Program-made: the position numbers and the translations under genes
Shown here: positions 23,320 through 33,287 of the stretch, in pieces
Layout: each line of letters starts with the position of its first letter
How positions within the stretch are numbered: the first letter of the stretch is position 1
NCBI GenBank assembly: GCA_914767885.1
Contig: CAJZBQ010000027.1
Coordinates: forward strand, 558,001-622,000
Direction: 5' to 3'
DNA length: 64,000 nt
Origin: Blepharisma stoltei
Taxonomy: Eukaryota > Ciliophora > Heterotrichea > Heterotrichida > Blepharismidae
The notes under the pieces: model-generated
Told to the model about the DNA's origin: nothing
What the model saw: the letters and a program-made list of their open reading frames with translations, nothing else
Database searches by the model: none

Positions 23320-24426
23320 ATTTTATTGAAATAAGACTATTTGATTATTGGCTGTTATGCTTATATTTAGATTTTATAGGTATTATATTATTCTTTTGAT
23401 AATTTTAGATTAGGGCTTTAAGATGAAGCATGCCGCATATAAATATTAATAAATTCAATAAATTTTCTACTCTTAGGTTGTCGTTTGATTAAGAATGTGT
23501 GCCTTTCTTCTCATCTGCGGAGTTTTTTAGCCTTAATTTAAGTAGCAATCAATTTATGAAAAGATATAACTGCCCGAAACTAGATTAAATCTTACCCTCC
23601 CATCTCTGTAATAAGTAAAACCATTACTTTTTATGAAATTAAATAATAAAATATTTTTCAAAGATTTTGGTTTATATGAGTAAATCTATAATAAATAAAC
23701 AAACGCTAGCTATATAAACAATTTTGATAATAGATTAATTTTTACTATAAATATTTAAGCGCATAGCTTGCTACAGTGTGTAGCCATTTTAAATAAAGAT
23801 TGAAGCATTTCTCTGTGAGCAGGCCAAACAAATTTGCTAAGTCACGGAAGGGAATTAGAAAATGCATATTAATTTGAATCTTGCATTAATTTATGATTTT
23901 TATTTCTAAATTTACACAAATAAGACGGTAACTTGTCCTACCCGTCCCTCTCTCACACCTTCAGGTTTTTGGATCTAAGAGGGACAAGGCATGAAATTTT
24001 GTGTTCGGAGAGGTTTTTTTCACTGGTCGGGAGACCACGACCAGAGTCCATAAGACAATCCAAGCATCTGGATGTGAGAGTAAGGACCAGAAGGAGGATT
24101 CAGAGTTCTCCTACTTTCCATACTTTAGATAGATGATACTGTTCACTAGGACTTGACTCGGGAGTACCTGGTACACCTCCCCGCAAAATGGCAATTTCAT
24201 CAAGTCTACAGAAAAGGGCATAAGCGCAAATCGATGCCTAGGGCGAGGAGCCTGAAGTCAGCAAGGTGAGAGAGGGCTGAAATAAACCCCGAAGACTCAT
24301 TCTAACTTAATCTAATCCAATAATCTTTCTAAATTTAATTTTGAAGCTTATTCTTTAGATAACCCTTAATTTCCAGAAATTCTAAAGACATAAGTAATTT
24401 AATATCCCTAAATTATAATAATAAAA
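23320..24426. other. Intergenic region with a retroposon-like insert
   Basis: Between VPS13 and the CHCHD2-like gene. 23320-23902 is AT-rich and I see no gene in it. The remainder is the SINE-like element 23915-24325 with its duplications. Confidence 0.5.
23915..24325 (+). mobile_element. SINE-like element, intergenic
   Basis: Flanked by 12-bp direct repeats TTTCTAAATTTA (23903-23914, 24326-24337). GC-rich body. The 3' part has GGGCTGAAATAAACCCCGAA and a (TCTAAT)n-like tail, almost the same as the ends of the elements at 37846 and 46492, so these share a 3' module. Confidence 0.75.
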
Positions 24427-24822
24427 ATGCCAAGAAAATCAGGAGGTATGAAATCAAGTGGCTTTTCAAGAAGCTCTGGGCCAACTAGATCTGCAAAAAC
24501 AGCTCAAGCTCCTCAGCAAACATATCAAGCCCCACCTATGCAGCAAAGCCCAGGGATGGTTGGCTCACTAGCAGGAACATTGATGCAAGGAGTGGCCTTT
24601 GGAGCAGGAAGCGAGGTAGCTCACCAAGCAGTTCGAGGACTCATGGGAAGCGGTAGCAGTCACGCTCAAGAAGCTCAGGTCCAGTCTCAGCCTCAACAAA
24701 TCCAAGAGCCATGCTCCCAACATAACCAAGACTTCTTAAACTGCCTTCAATTCAATAAAAATGAGATTGGAATGTGCCAAAGTTATCTTGACTTATATAA
24801 GCAATGCAAAGGCCAATTCTAA
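24427..24822 (+). CDS. CHCHD2/Mix17-like twin CX9C mitochondrial protein
   Basis: 131 aa, uninterrupted. The basic, Ser-rich N-terminus (MPRKSGGMKSSGFSR) is a likely mitochondrial presequence. A central Gly/Ala hydrophobic stretch (GSLAGTLMQGVAFGAGSEVA) follows. The C-terminal CHCH domain has two CX9C motifs: C-SQHNQDFLN-C and C-QSYLDLYKQ-C. Proteins of this family sit in the mitochondrial intermembrane space and are oxidatively folded by Mia40. Length and layout fit CHCHD2/CHCHD10/Mix17. Confidence 0.88.
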   Translation: MPRKSGGMKSSGFSRSSGPTRSAKTAQAPQQTYQAPPMQQSPGMVGSLAGTLMQGVAFGAGSEVAHQAVRGLMGSGSSHAQEAQVQSQPQQIQEPCSQHNQDFLNCLQFNKNEIGMCQSYLDLYKQCKGQF

Positions 24823-24949
24823 CACCTATTAACTTTTATTTTTAAAACCATTTGCTATTACCAAATAATTTTAATGTTAAAATTTTGTAAAATTCAGCTC
24901 TATTTAAAACTGATCATGATTATTAAGAATTAATAAAATTTTATTTTAT

Positions 24950-26356
24950 TTAGCGATAAAGTAACCACAAAAAGATAGTAGTCCATAATGGCATCATAAA
25001 AACTGCGAATCCATACACGAAAACGACTACTTTTGACATGTTTTCTTCTTGGTTTTTTCTGCTTTCACATATAACCAGCAGTTGAAGCGAGCTTGGAGCA
25101 GCAAAAATTATCATCATCATCAAGGTGAAAATTCTCCCCTAAATAAAGCTTACAATGGCTTCGAGATAATAAAGCCCACCAACTACGCCTAGGCCTATAA
25201 AAGGCATAATAATCAATTTGCCAGCTACTATAACCGCTATATGTAGGCTAAATAATTGTTACCTGCTAATATCAGCAGTTATAGGGTATCCATAGCTTAA
25301 ATTTGAACCCAAAATAAATGAAATTAATGGGGATGCACATCCACCAAAAGAAGACATTGCTTGGAATAAATTTTTCTTTAAGAGGGATCCTGAGCCTGTC
25401 CAAAGGTATTTTTGACTTAAGGGAATAAATGCAAAAGGAATTGCAAAAACTGCAGCCCATATCGGAGGAGTCATGCCTTTCTTTATTTTCCATATATTCA
25501 TATGAGTTTAAATAAAATTTTGAGGTTGAAGTGTATACCTATTTTCGATAAGAAATAGTATAAAGCTAAGAATAAGAAGTATTTAGAACATTAAATAGAG
25601 GTAATAGATACTCGCCTCTTCCAAGATCTTCAGGTGTTATAGAAATTTCCCATAGATGGCACTGTTTGCCCTTGATTTGCCCACTGGGGAAATTTTTTGG
25701 TTCGACAGTACCATATGGTTTGGTCAAGCCAAAAAATCTTCAGGGCAAACAGCGCCATCTATGGGAAATTTCTATATGTCAGAACTGTTTATTACTTCAG
25801 CTCCAGGTAGTCTTGGTAACTTTCTCTGCATCATTACTCTAAATAGGGATTACTCATAGCCGATTGTCCACTTAAAGATAATAATAAATATGGTATATAT
25901 CAACACGTATTCTGTAGCCTTATCATTAAAATCCTTATCCGATTTCGTAACACTATCTCCTCCTAGGACAATTGCATATGCCAAAGGGTAGGCTGTTGTG
26001 TCCTGAAACCCTATACAACACATAATTAGCCTTCTAATGTCCCTTTTCGCCCCAGTTAATTTGGCTAAAATTCATCCCAACCCACAGCCCACGAGAGCGT
26101 GAAAGGTGGCAAGGCAAAATGCTATGCCAAAGTTTTTCATCTCTGAGATGTCAACATAGAGCAGCATGTTAGTGAATAGGAGACAAGGAAGGAGCAAGTA
26201 AATGATGATTTTCCCAAAAGTCTCGGTTCCATTCCGATCGAGAATCTATATGATAAATACCTTTGCACGGGTTAATATGACACCTGCACCAGCAATAAAA
26301 GACACTAAAACCGTGCCGTCAATTGCAGCTATGATTGAACTTAGAATACCTGACAT
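24950..26356 (-). CDS. PIN/auxin-efflux-carrier-like membrane transporter
   Basis: 365 aa after removing four 15-nt introns and two IESs (25493-25604 and 25638-25774); 1407-60-112-137 nt = 366 codons. The start is MSGILSSIIAAIDGTVLVSF. About ten hydrophobic helices lie in two bundles around a hydrophilic loop (VMMQRKLPRLPGAEVINSSDITPEDLGRGEYLWKIKKGM). The C-terminal bundle has the family pattern of a PxxWAAVFAIP helix, CASPLISFILGSNL, GKLIIMPFIG and FAAPSSLQLLV. This is the membrane transport protein family that includes plant PIN/PILS carriers; substrate unknown. TGA is Trp in GLG-W-ILAK and IFK-W-TIG (TGG). No frame is open without the introns. Confidence 0.88.
25139..25153 (-). other. 15-nt intron
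   Basis: Minus strand GTAAGCTTTATTTAG; splicing joins LEAI to GRIFTL and removes an in-frame TAG. Confidence 0.85.
25248..25262 (-). other. 15-nt intron
   Basis: Minus strand GTAACAATTATTTAG; joins ITADIS to SLHIAV and removes a TAA. Confidence 0.85.
25493..25604. other. 112-bp IES in transporter gene
   Basis: TA-bounded, AT-rich, with weak end similarity (TATATTCATATG / TATTACCTCTATTT). Joining CTA to TGG gives GRGEYL-WKIKKGMTPP. A neighbouring TA would also work in frame, so the right edge may be 3 bp off. Confidence 0.65.
25638..25774. mobile_element. Palindromic MITE-like IES in transporter gene
   Basis: Near-perfect inverted repeats of about 50 bp starting TATAGAAATTTCCCATAGATGG; the interior is also self-complementary (TTTTTTGG...CCAAAAAA). 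Removal of 137 bp leaves GAC-ATA-ACA-CCT (SSDITPEDL). Confidence 0.8.
25839..25853 (-). other. 15-nt intron
   Basis: Minus strand GTAATCCCTATTTAG; joins WTIGYE to VMMQRK and removes a TAA. Confidence 0.85.
26246..26260 (-). other. 15-nt intron
   Basis: Minus strand GTATTTATCATATAG; joins ILTRAK to ILDRNGTE and removes a TAG. Confidence 0.9.
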
Positions 26357-26924
26357 ATTTAGTTTCTTTCAACAATTGCCTGAATGGAATGGCTATTAAG
26401 AGGGTTTTTAATTAGATCCAATAAAGTTATACACTTTTAATTAGTGTGATTATATTGGATTTTTAGATTTCTGAAAATTTCATATAAAAATTGAAGTTAT
26501 TGGTTATTTTATTTTGTCCTTTTATTTAATTCAACATTTGTATTTGGACCTAAGAAGTGTCGTCTAAACTCAAATTTATGAATTTACTATTAAATTTTTG
26601 CGTTGGATAAGAAGATAGACAAATTTGAAATGAGAAATTCCCTAAAATACCAAAGAAATAGAATTTTGACAGGATTGCTATGACTAGAATTGGATGATTT
26701 AATTTTCGACTGTTTAAATAATTAATGGTATAAATAATTGTATAAATCGAATTAAGACTAAATGTCAAGAACAAGGTAAATAGTCTTCGTGGCCATTTTT
26801 AAATCATTGGAGGCTAAAAATTGAGGAGAAACAATTAATCAAATTCCGCATTCCATCTACTTATTTTCAAAATAAATAAATTTCAATCTCTTCGATAAAT
26901 TAATCCAAAAATTATTAAATTAAT
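26357..26924. other. Intergenic, AT-rich
   Basis: Upstream of the transporter and downstream of the coiled-coil gene. A hydrophobic minus-strand frame at 26550-26774 (SLNSIYTIIYTINYL...) has no convincing start codon or family. I see nothing else. Confidence 0.4.
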
Positions 26925-28046
26925 TTAATTTTTTCGCTGAACTTTTTGATATAATAGAGAAAGTATTTCTTCCTGCGTAGTTAATTTGTCAATTAACTCT
27001 TGTTTAACAAGTTCAGCTTTATTTTTGGATTTATCTTTACAGTTGACTAATTGTTTTTTAACACTATCTATGCATGTTTGTATTACATTTTCAATTTCAT
27101 TTTTGCTTTGCAGCTCTCGTATATATGCAGTTCTAGCTGCTCTTAAGCTGCTTTTCTGGTCCCTTACTGACTTCTTGAGTTTTTCTATTACCAATTGATA
27201 TCTGGCATCAGTCGATTCTTCTGCTGAGCGATTTGGCGAGATAAATGATTTAATTCTAGACCCAGGAGATACAGGTGGAGATGTGAGTATACTTGGCGCA
27301 GAAGTAGGAGAAATAATTGATCGAGGTGAAGCAAGTCTGGGTTTTGATTTTGTTAATTTCATTTCAAAAAGTCGATGCTCTAGTATATCATACTCAGTTT
27401 TCAACTGTTTTAATTCTCCTTTAAGCCTCTTATTCTCTACTTCCAAAAATGAGTTTTTAGCTTCAACTAATTCAACTGAGCCTTTGAGGAGCCCTAATTC
27501 TTTGACTGAGTTGCTTTCTCTTTCTGCTAAATTTTCAATATACTCCAATTTCTCTTTTTTTTCATTTTCCAATTCATTAGAAATTTCTTGCAGCCTTGCA
27601 TTAAAAACAGCTACTAGAGTGATTTCTTTGCTTACCAGCATGTCATTGATTCTTTCTTGAAGCTGCTTAATGCATCCATATACTTTGTCATAAGCATCGG
27701 TAATGACAGAAAGATTTTTTTCTGATTCTTCAGTTGGCATTTTGGATGGTAATAGTGGCGGTTTTGATAGTTCTTGCTGATATGTTCTTATGAGCTGTTT
27801 GTATTGGATTTCTGCTTTGATTGATTCTTTTTCTTTTTTACGCAAATGATGGATTTCACTTTTCAGCTCTGATATCTCATTTTTTAAAATTTCGGTTTCT
27901 TTTTGGCATTCTAGCAATTTTGCAGGGTCATAATTTGATCGTAGGACTGGCAAAGGAGGGCTTTCGCAGCCTCTCATTGGTTGTACTGAAAAATATGCTT
28001 TATTCATTAAAAAAATGATTTTATCCAAATTCTTTTGGCCATGCAA
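26925..28046 (-). CDS. Coiled-coil protein with Ser-Pro hinge
   Basis: 373 aa, uninterrupted. Residues about 45-100 and 125-225 are strong coiled coils (EILKNEISELKSEIHHLRK, VENKRLKGELKQL). Residues about 235-275 are a Ser/Thr-Pro-rich linker (PRSIISPTSAPSIL, PPVSPGSRI) that could be a CDK/MAPK target. A second helical part follows (LVIEKLKKSVRDQ to the end). The start could instead be the next Met (MNKAYFSVQP, 13 codons in), which looks more typical. The family is not recognised; it fits centrosomal or cortical scaffold proteins by style only. Confidence 0.7.
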   Translation of the reverse strand: MHGQKNLDKIIFLMNKAYFSVQPMRGCESPPLPVLRSNYDPAKLLECQKETEILKNEISELKSEIHHLRKKEKESIKAEIQYKQLIRTYQQELSKPPLLPSKMPTEESEKNLSVITDAYDKVYGCIKQLQERINDMLVSKEITLVAVFNARLQEISNELENEKKEKLEYIENLAERESNSVKELGLLKGSVELVEAKNSFLEVENKRLKGELKQLKTEYDILEHRLFEMKLTKSKPRLASPRSIISPTSAPSILTSPPVSPGSRIKSFISPNRSAEESTDARYQLVIEKLKKSVRDQKSSLRAARTAYIRELQSKNEIENVIQTCIDSVKKQLVNCKDKSKNKAELVKQELIDKLTTQEEILSLLYQKVQRKN

Positions 28047-28143
28047 AGAGGTTATGAAGCACTTGCTATGGAAAGTGATTTATTTATATTTATTTTGGAC
28101 ATATCATAATTCTTTCCAAATTATATAGGTAATTCCTTTTTAT

Positions 28144-28527
28144 TAACTCCCCCCCCCCCCTCCGTGAGCGAACAAAAAAATTTTGTTCGCTCACGGAGGG
28201 GGTTAATTTTTTTTTTAAAAAAAATTTATATATAAATTTTATAAAAAATATTTTTTTCGAAATTTAAAAAAATCCTAATTTGCAAAAATTGGGAAGCAAA
28301 TATTAATTTAAATTTGCAAAATTTATGTTTTAAAACGCAATTTGTTTAAAATTAAACAGAATTAGCTCTAGATTTCATTATACTAATTATCACTTATATA
28401 TCCAAATTTTTTTCCATTAAAATTTTTTCTATTAAAAAAATTTTTGTTCACTCACGGAGGGTGGGTTTTTGGTCAAAAAATGGCGATTTTTCTAATGGTT
28501 TTGTTCGCTCACGGAGGGGGGGGGGAG
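28144..28527 (+). mobile_element. Intact CTCCGTGAGCGAAC-family MITE, intergenic
   Basis: 384 bp between TA 28144-28145 and TA 28528-28529. The left end is a perfect hairpin: CCCTCCGTGAGCGAACAAAA, A/T spacer, then its complement. An AT-rich core follows. The right end carries two direct copies of the complementary end motif about 60 bp apart (CACTCACGGAGGGTGGG and CGCTCACGGAGGGGGG), separated by TTTTTGGTCAAAAAATGGCG. It occupies most of the 28047-28566 gap. Confidence 0.85.
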
Positions 28528-28566
28528 TAAGCATTTGAAAAGTCTTTAATCTAAAACAAGTAAAGA

Positions 28567-30254
28567 TTATATTTTTAATCCAGCCCTTAAAGACGTTCTT
28601 GAATTTGGCATAGGTGGTGGATATTCCACACCTGTAATAGGGTTAAATCTTTTTCTGTCTCCATACTCTCTTGACTTTCTCACATCAGGAACTGAGCTAT
28701 CTGCCCCAAAGAAATTTTTCGCATTTTCGTCGTATGATAAATTTTTTGTTGTAAACGAGCTTTGCGGCTTCAATATTTCATTCGCTCCTCTTTGGAATCT
28801 TTTTCCTCCAATTGATTCATCCAAAATTCCTTTATTCATCACTTTCTCAGCTTCTGACAGCTTAAACTGGCTCATTCTCAAGTCATTATTCATTGACATT
28901 TGCATTGCAAGCTGCTCCCGATATAACTGCTTTTGCAAAGCCTTTTGGTTTTCTCTTTCTTGCTCCAGCTTTCTGCTGATTTCTATTCTCTGTGTCACCT
29001 CATCTTGCATTCTTTTAAATTCTTCTTGAGCATATTGTTTTTGCATTTCTTTAGTTTCAATTTGTGATTTAAGAGTCTGATTTAATGATCGCGAGTTCAT
29101 ATTCCTTATTTGTTGCTCACACAAATAAAATGGCGACTTATCCGGCAGTCCTTCCCTCATACCCTCGGGATTTTTGGGTTTATTACATTTTATTTGATAA
29201 AGAAATCTATATAGAGGTAAAGACTATAACTTAATTAATCTATTTGTCGCTCGTATTCTTCTTTTCTGGCAAGCTGCTGGTTGTATGAATCCACATTTTT
29301 ATTGATTCATTGGTTTCTTTCGATGTCTTTTTCTGACTGTTTTTGTAAAGCTTGACTAAAAGCTTTAGCTCGGTTAAGTTGGTTATCGTTTAGCCTTCTG
29401 TAGTATTCTCGGTAATCCTGCTCTTTTTGCTCTTCTCTTTCTTTTCTCTGTCGCTGAAGCTCGACATCTACCATTTTTTGGTTCATTTCAGCTTGATTTT
29501 TCTGCTGTTCTTGATATTCACGGAACTGCATCATTGCTTGCTGCTCCTGCTGCCACTGCATTTTCTTTTCAAGCTTTCGCTTAGCTTCTTCTTCAAGGTT
29601 CCTTTGGGCAATGCGGATTCTTTCCTGCTCTTCCATAAGGATGCGGTTTTTTTCTTCGATTTCTCTTTGTTTAAGTAAATTTTGGTGATTCAGGAGGTCG
29701 TCAGCCATTTGCTTTTTTATCATTGCTTCTTGTTGTTTTTTGGTGTTTTCTTGATCTTTAAACCAATTAGCCCTTAAAGATACTTCGCGCGCCTCACGGT
29801 CTCTTTCTTCCTGCTCCTGCCTTTTCTGGAGATCTCTGACTCCCAGTTGTTTAGCGAGCATGATCTTTATTATTGGAAATTAAGCCTCCTTCATTACTAG
29901 CAAATGTTTAATCTAAATCTATTGGGATAAACTATATTTAATAAATAAATTATTATTATTATAATAATATTAAATTTTAAAAGCTTGGCTTTTAAAAATA
30001 ATTTTTGAGAAAATTTTCTTTGCAAATTTGGATTTTTATAATCTGAAAAAGTTATTAATTTAAATTTAATGAGTAATATTTTTTTGCTCGCTAACCAATG
30101 GGGAAGTGAGTTGCTGCTGATATTCTAAGCCTCTGCGGAGATCTTCTTGGTCTTGGAGATACTTGTTTTTCTGTTCCATTTCGTGAAGTTTATTGTACTC
30201 AGCTTGCTTCTGCAAGATCAAGGTCCACTCATCAACTGGTTTCCTTACGGCCAT
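28567..30254 (-). CDS. Charged coiled-coil protein, probably ciliary (two IESs)
   Basis: 432 aa after removing 29107-29240 and 29871-30125; 1688-134-255 nt = 433 codons. It begins MAVRKPVDEWTLILQKQAEY. Almost the whole protein to residue 330 is a single-helix-like EKR/Q-rich coiled coil (QEQEERDREAREVSLRANW, EEKNRILMEEQERIRIAQ) in the style of TPH-domain ciliary proteins. The C-terminus is Ser/Pro-rich with a conserved-looking end (FNPITGVEYPPPMPNSR). TGA is Trp in ERNQ-W-INKNV. Joins read RRGL-IKIMLAKQLG and EEYERQI-RNMNSRSL. A microtubule or axonemal role is inference. Confidence 0.75.
29107..29240. other. 134-bp IES
   Basis: Between TA 29107-29108 and TA 29241-29242. On the minus strand both flanks end CAAATA, so excision gives CGA-CAA-ATA-AGG. 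The insert holds several TAA stops. No terminal repeats seen. Confidence 0.75.
29871..30125. mobile_element. Decayed MITE-type IES
   Basis: 255 bp. Internal end motifs AAGCCTCCTTCATTACTAGCAAA and (complement) ACTTCCCCATTGGTTAGCGAGC are diverged from the CTCCCCCTCCGTGAGC family, but each lies 10-20 bp inside the TA that gives the right frame. The left edge may instead be TA 29868 (258 bp, also in frame). Confidence 0.6.
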
Positions 30255-30565
30255 CTTAAATATAACTGTCGGAGTTTTTGAAAGGGAAGTTATTGATTGT
30301 CAATAATTGATGGCTGAATAATAACAAAGATTTTTGGGATTAAATACATGTATAGTCTATGCATTAAGGCTAAATAAATAATTTTAATTATGAACCCCGA
30401 TATTAATAAAGATTTATCAATTAGAATATGAAATTTTCGATTCAACAAACAATAAAATTTTTAAGCAAAAATATATTGTTCTAATTTAAGAAAAAATGAC
30501 AATTCTTTAAACTAAATAGCCAGAAATTAATAAATAATTCTGCCTTAATTTATTCAAAAAAGAAT
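30255..30565. other. Intergenic, AT-rich
   Basis: Between two minus-strand genes; no gene, repeat or IES-like end seen. Confidence 0.4.
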
Positions 30566-32431
30566 TTAACTTCTTTGATTAGGGTTTGAACTATAAGGCG
30601 GATATGCAGTAAAAGAAGTTGGCTGCTGAGCACTTGATGCAGGAGTAGGAATGTAAGGTCCTTGAGGTTGCCCAGGATATTGTCCAGGCTGAGAAGGCAA
30701 GCTTTGTGGGGGATAAGGTGCATATCCATATGGCGGCTGATAGGTTGGCTGAGAAGGATATTGAGCATTCTGATATACTTGCTGAGAGGAACCAGGATAT
30801 TGAGGATAAGGAAAATTCTGCTGATAAGCTCCAGGTGGATAGCTTTGAGTTGTAGGATAAATAGGTTGAGGAGGATAGCCTGGCTGGCCTGAAATATTTG
30901 GATTATACCCAGATGGCATTCCAGCACTAAGATTTGAAGGAATTTGCTGAGGAGGATAATTGGATTGCATTGGGATCTGTCCTTGCTGATTTTGTGGGAA
31001 GCATGGTGGCGGTAATGGCTGGTGAGGTTGATATGACTGCGGAATTTGAGGGTTTTGATATTGTTGGCTTAAATTTTGGTAAGGCTGGCCTGGGCTTTGA
31101 TAAGGCTGACAAGGGCTTTGATATGGTTGGCTGGTATTTGGATATGATTGGCTAACTTGTTGATATGGTTGCTGAGGGATTTGTGAATAAGGTTGGCCTC
31201 CTTGCTGGTAAGGTTGACTACTTTGATTAGGACTAGGCTGATATGGCTGATTATAGTATTGAGATGGTTGTTGATAAGGTTGGCCATACTGTCCAGGCAT
31301 TTGAGGTTGATAATATTGAGGCATTTGAGTATATGGTTGCCCCGCCATTTGTGGCCCAGTTGGGTAAGCCTCAGCAGGAGTTGACTGTACAGCAGGCTGA
31401 GTAGGAGTTTGAGGACCAGATTGAAAGATTTGTCCCTGATTTTCAGAGCTCTGTTGAGAAGTTTGGCCTTCAGTTGTCTGCAAATGAGTTTGATAAGGCT
31501 GGGCTGAAACTTCTGTGCTAGCTTGAGGAATTGGATGTCCCTCAACCTGAGGACTTTGGGAGATTTGAGTATTCGCCTCAGAAGATTGATTTTGCATTAG
31601 AGGATGCGGAATTTCTTGTAAATTTGGCTGAGAAGGCTGACTTGAAACTTGTTGTGGATAGTATTGCCCAGAAAACATAGAAGGTTGATTCTGAATTGGA
31701 TCTTGATGATATTGGGTAGAGCTTTGAGTAGCTGAAGTTTGATAAGGATCACTGAGTGGTGCCTGATAATATATTCCTGAAAGATTTTGAGGCTCAGTTG
31801 GGGGTCTTATAATTTGTCTTGATTCTTCAGGAGGAATGAACTTCTCTTCAACTATATTTTCAGAAGCTACAATCTCAGGAGGCTTTGTTTGAGGGCTTTT
31901 TGACTGCAAAACTTCCCAATCATGATCAGCCTCTGCACTTTTAGCTTCAATTTGAGATTGTTCGACATCAGTCACCGGCGGATTAACTATTTCATGTGTT
32001 TCCACTTTGGACTTCTGCTCTCTTATAACTTCTGGTAACACTTCAGTCTTAATTTCTTCCACTTTAGGAATTATTAACGACAGACCTAGTTTTACTTCTC
32101 CTACTCTTTCTTCGTCTCTAATCAATGGAATTCATTGTTCAGTTTGTCCTTCCCCCAAGCTGAACAATTGAAATTCCCCTTTTCCAATCATGACTTCTTC
32201 TTTATCTTCTTCCCACAACGACACATTAAGCAATTCTCCTGTCTTAAATTGAAATTCAATTTCGTCATTCCAGAATAGCAGATTGCCATTTTCACATTTA
32301 GAAGATTTTTGAAGATGGTCGCAGATTGCGAGTTGGCAGAAAAATTTCTTGTTGACTTCTGTTTCATTTAGCTTTGTTAGATTTGCGCATAAAGGTCTTA
32401 TTCTTAGAATTTTCGCTGTAGGCTCGACCAT
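30566..32431 (-). CDS. C2-domain protein with Pro/Gln/Tyr-rich low-complexity tail
   Basis: About 621 aa, continuous when the TGA just after 32132 is Trp (GQTEQ-W-IPLIRDEERVGEV). Residues 1-120 form a C2-like beta sandwich (KILRIRPLCANLT, LLFWNDEIEFQF, LLNVSLWEED, GKGEFQLF, GEVKLGLSLIIP). Residues about 280-600 are low complexity, with repeated QPYQQP, SQPYQ and PGQYGQP motifs like annexin A7 or synexin tails and ALG-2-interacting proteins. It may bind membranes through C2 and form condensates or bind penta-EF-hand proteins through the tail; this is inference. Ca2+-ligand Asp residues are sparse, so Ca2+ binding is uncertain. Confidence 0.8.
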
Positions 32432-32618
32432 ATTTTATTACTACCAGAATTAAGTCTAATATAAATAGCTATTAAAGGATGATTATTATGGAAAAATATT
32501 AGTAAGTTTTGACAATTATAAATATTCTTTCTTAGATTTCTTGCTTATATAAACAAATATAAAATGGATATAATGCCTGCAAAGATATTTATTATTTATC
32601 CATTTCAGTATAATAATT

Positions 32619-33188
32619 ATGGTTGAAGAAGCCAAGATACAACCGCAAGAAGAAATTTCTCCTGAAGAAAAAATACTTGAGCATATAAGCAAAGCTGAAG
32701 CGTTTAAAATTGAAGGAAATGAACTATTTAAGCAAGGCAATTACAAGGATGCATTAAAAAAATACGCGAAAGTGTTTTTATACACTGAAGGCTTAATTTC
32801 AAAGTCAGGAGCACTATCGCAATATGCAAAGGTTTGCTTAACTGATCAGCAAGAGGCTCAAGTTAACGAAATAAGGTTTTCCACATATTCGAATATGACA
32901 GCTGTACACCTTAAAGAAGGAAATTATGAACGCACCATCTTAAAAGCTAATAAAGCACTCGAAATTAATGAGAGCTCTAAAGTTTTATATCGGCGTGGAA
33001 TGGCTTATCTTCAGCTTAATGATCTTGATCGAGCAAAATCTGATTTTGACAAAGCTAACGAGAAAACACCTGGAGATCCTTCAATTCAGGCTGCTTATAA
33101 GTTATGGAATAAGAAAATGAAGGAATCCGAAGAGAGAGACAGAAGACACTTCAAAGGGATGTTTGAAAGGATGAATCTTGAAAATTAA
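32619..33188 (+). CDS. TPR protein, TTC9/immunophilin-like
   Basis: 189 aa, uninterrupted. Three TPRs: AFKIEGNELFKQGNYKDALKKY at residues 30-51, the Tyr-rich second unit (IRFSTYSNMTAVHLKEGNY), and SSKVLYRRGMAYLQLNDLD. The spacing and a long first loop resemble TTC9 and the TPR domains of FKBP-type immunophilins, which bind Hsp90/Hsp70 tails. There is no PPIase domain. The C-terminal helix is highly charged (MKESEERDRRHFKGMF). Confidence 0.8.
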   Translation: MVEEAKIQPQEEISPEEKILEHISKAEAFKIEGNELFKQGNYKDALKKYAKVFLYTEGLISKSGALSQYAKVCLTDQQEAQVNEIRFSTYSNMTAVHLKEGNYERTILKANKALEINESSKVLYRRGMAYLQLNDLDRAKSDFDKANEKTPGDPSIQAAYKLWNKKMKESEERDRRHFKGMFERMNLEN

Positions 33189-33287
33189 ATATACTAGATA
33201 AAATACCTTTGACTGGTTAGTAATATATATTATAATAGCGCTAATTCAATCGAAAAGATGATAATTCTTTACTTATGTGATCCTAAT

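Noticed and set aside
23933-24136. Frame MSYPSLSHTFRFL...
   Set aside because: Lies wholly in a SINE-like element.
25656-25859. Frame MALFALDLPTGEIFW...
   Set aside because: Lies in the palindromic IES and antisense to the transporter.
26550-26774. Hydrophobic minus-strand frame
   Set aside because: No start codon in frame; a 15-nt intron-like GTTCTTGACATTTAG nearby does not rescue one. Left as an unsupported possibility.
28141-28200. Hairpin plus run as a transcription terminator
   Set aside because: It is the MITE end; recurs at all copies regardless of gene context.
30662-31545. Several frames on both strands
   Set aside because: Shadows of the Pro/Gln-rich repeat region of the C2 protein.
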